Origin: Chlamydiota bacterium
Lineage (GTDB): Bacteria; Auribacterota; UBA3054; B51-G9
DNA length: 11,982 bases
Direction of reading: 5' to 3'
Assembly (NCBI GenBank): GCA_003648225.1
Contig: QMOL01000052.1
Span: forward strand, 1-11,982
The position numbers were made by a program, and so were the translations under genes. Under the pieces are notes generated by a model. The model ran no database searches. It was given only the letters and a program-made list of their open reading frames with translations, and was not told where the DNA came from. This document shows, one piece after another, positions 11,626-11,982 of the stretch. Numbering within the stretch: the stretch's first letter is position 1; each line of letters opens with the position of its first letter.

Positions 11626-11982
11626 TTTTCAAAACACTAAGAACACTAAGTTTTTAATTTCCTCTTTGTGTACTTCGTGTGCTTTGTGGTTTAACTCTCA
11701 TTATTTTTTTACCACTAAGACACTAAGAACACTAAATTTTTAAATTTCTTCTTTGTGCATTTTGTGCCCTTGTGGTTTAACTCTCGTTATTTTTTACCAC
11801 TAAAACACTAAGAACACTAAGTTTTAAATTTCCTTTTTGTACACTTTGTGCCTTTGTGGTTTAACTCTCATTATTTTTTACCACTAAGTCACTAAAAACA
11901 CTAAGTTTTAAATTTCCTCTTTGTGTACTTCGTGTGCTTTGTGGTTTAACTCTCATTATTTTTACCTCTAAGACACTAAGAA
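11626..11982. repeat. Tandem array of an 84-85 bp CACTAAG/CTTTGTG inverted-repeat unit
   Basis: Units begin at about 11626 (decayed start), 11711, 11796, 11880 and 11964 (cut by the window edge), so the period is 84-85 bp and the array continues to the right. Each full unit starts ACCACTAAG with three CACTAA-type sub-repeats, has an AT-rich middle, then three CTTTGTG-type sub-repeats ending CTTTGTGGT, and a constant spacer with TTTAACTCTC and a T run. The two arms are complementary at about 22 of 26 positions, so each unit can fold as one long hairpin. No gene is seen in the array. The promoter of the GH13 gene must lie inside or beyond it; I could not find a convincing one. Confidence 0.9.

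Noticed and set aside
11411..11743. A 110-codon plus-strand frame across the GH13 gene start and the repeats
   Set aside because: It is antisense to a clear gene and then reads through repeat DNA; there is no independent support.
11626..11982. The tandem array as a CRISPR
   Set aside because: Units repeat over their complete 84-85 bp without unique spacers, and no cas gene is nearby.

Overview
The window carries five complete genes and the first few codons of a sixth, all on the minus strand, so transcription runs from high to low coordinates. The organism is most likely a member of the PVC bacteria (Lentisphaerota, Kiritimatiellota or Planctomycetota-like). This is inferred from secreted proteins with C-terminal PEP-CTERM sorting signals, LamG-type domains, a very large secreted PQQ-type beta-propeller protein with an embedded methyltransferase-like domain, and short CACTAAG/CTTTGTG repeats. 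Base composition is AT-rich. No marker gene fixes the phylum, and there is no RNA gene, transposase, integrase, CRISPR array or exosortase in view.

Layout in transcription order. 11982-11623 is a tandem array of an 84-85 bp unit; each unit is itself a long imperfect inverted repeat. It abuts the start of a secreted GH13 (alpha-amylase family) protein (11622-10150). That gene overlaps by 14 nt the gene for a 1050-residue exported protein with two PQQ-like propellers flanking a degenerate SAM-methyltransferase fold (10163-7011). After a 19 nt gap comes a secreted protein with a GH99-like/DUF5010-like catalytic region, an NBR1-type Ig-like domain and a PEP-CTERM tag (6991-4382). These three genes look like one transcription unit. 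A 110 bp gap with a weak terminator-like hairpin leads to a 952-residue LamG-GH13-LamG-PEP-CTERM protein (4271-1413), whose GH13 core is a close paralogue of the first gene. A gap of about 530 bp follows, containing several palindromes and a GC-rich block. A good sigma70-like promoter and a strong Shine-Dalgarno then precede a single-LamG PEP-CTERM protein (881-111). A further gene begins at position 16 and runs off the left edge.

All five complete proteins carry export signals, and three carry PEP-CTERM tags, which in other bacteria are handled by an exosortase. The locus reads as a surface carbohydrate-processing or glycan-binding cluster: two GH13 enzymes, one GH99-like enzyme, LamG modules that may bind glycans, and a large propeller protein of unknown role. 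The substrate cannot be read from the sequence. Both GH13 proteins keep the catalytic Asp/Glu/Asp but lack the Asn-His pair of conserved region I, so ordinary amylase specificity should not be assumed.
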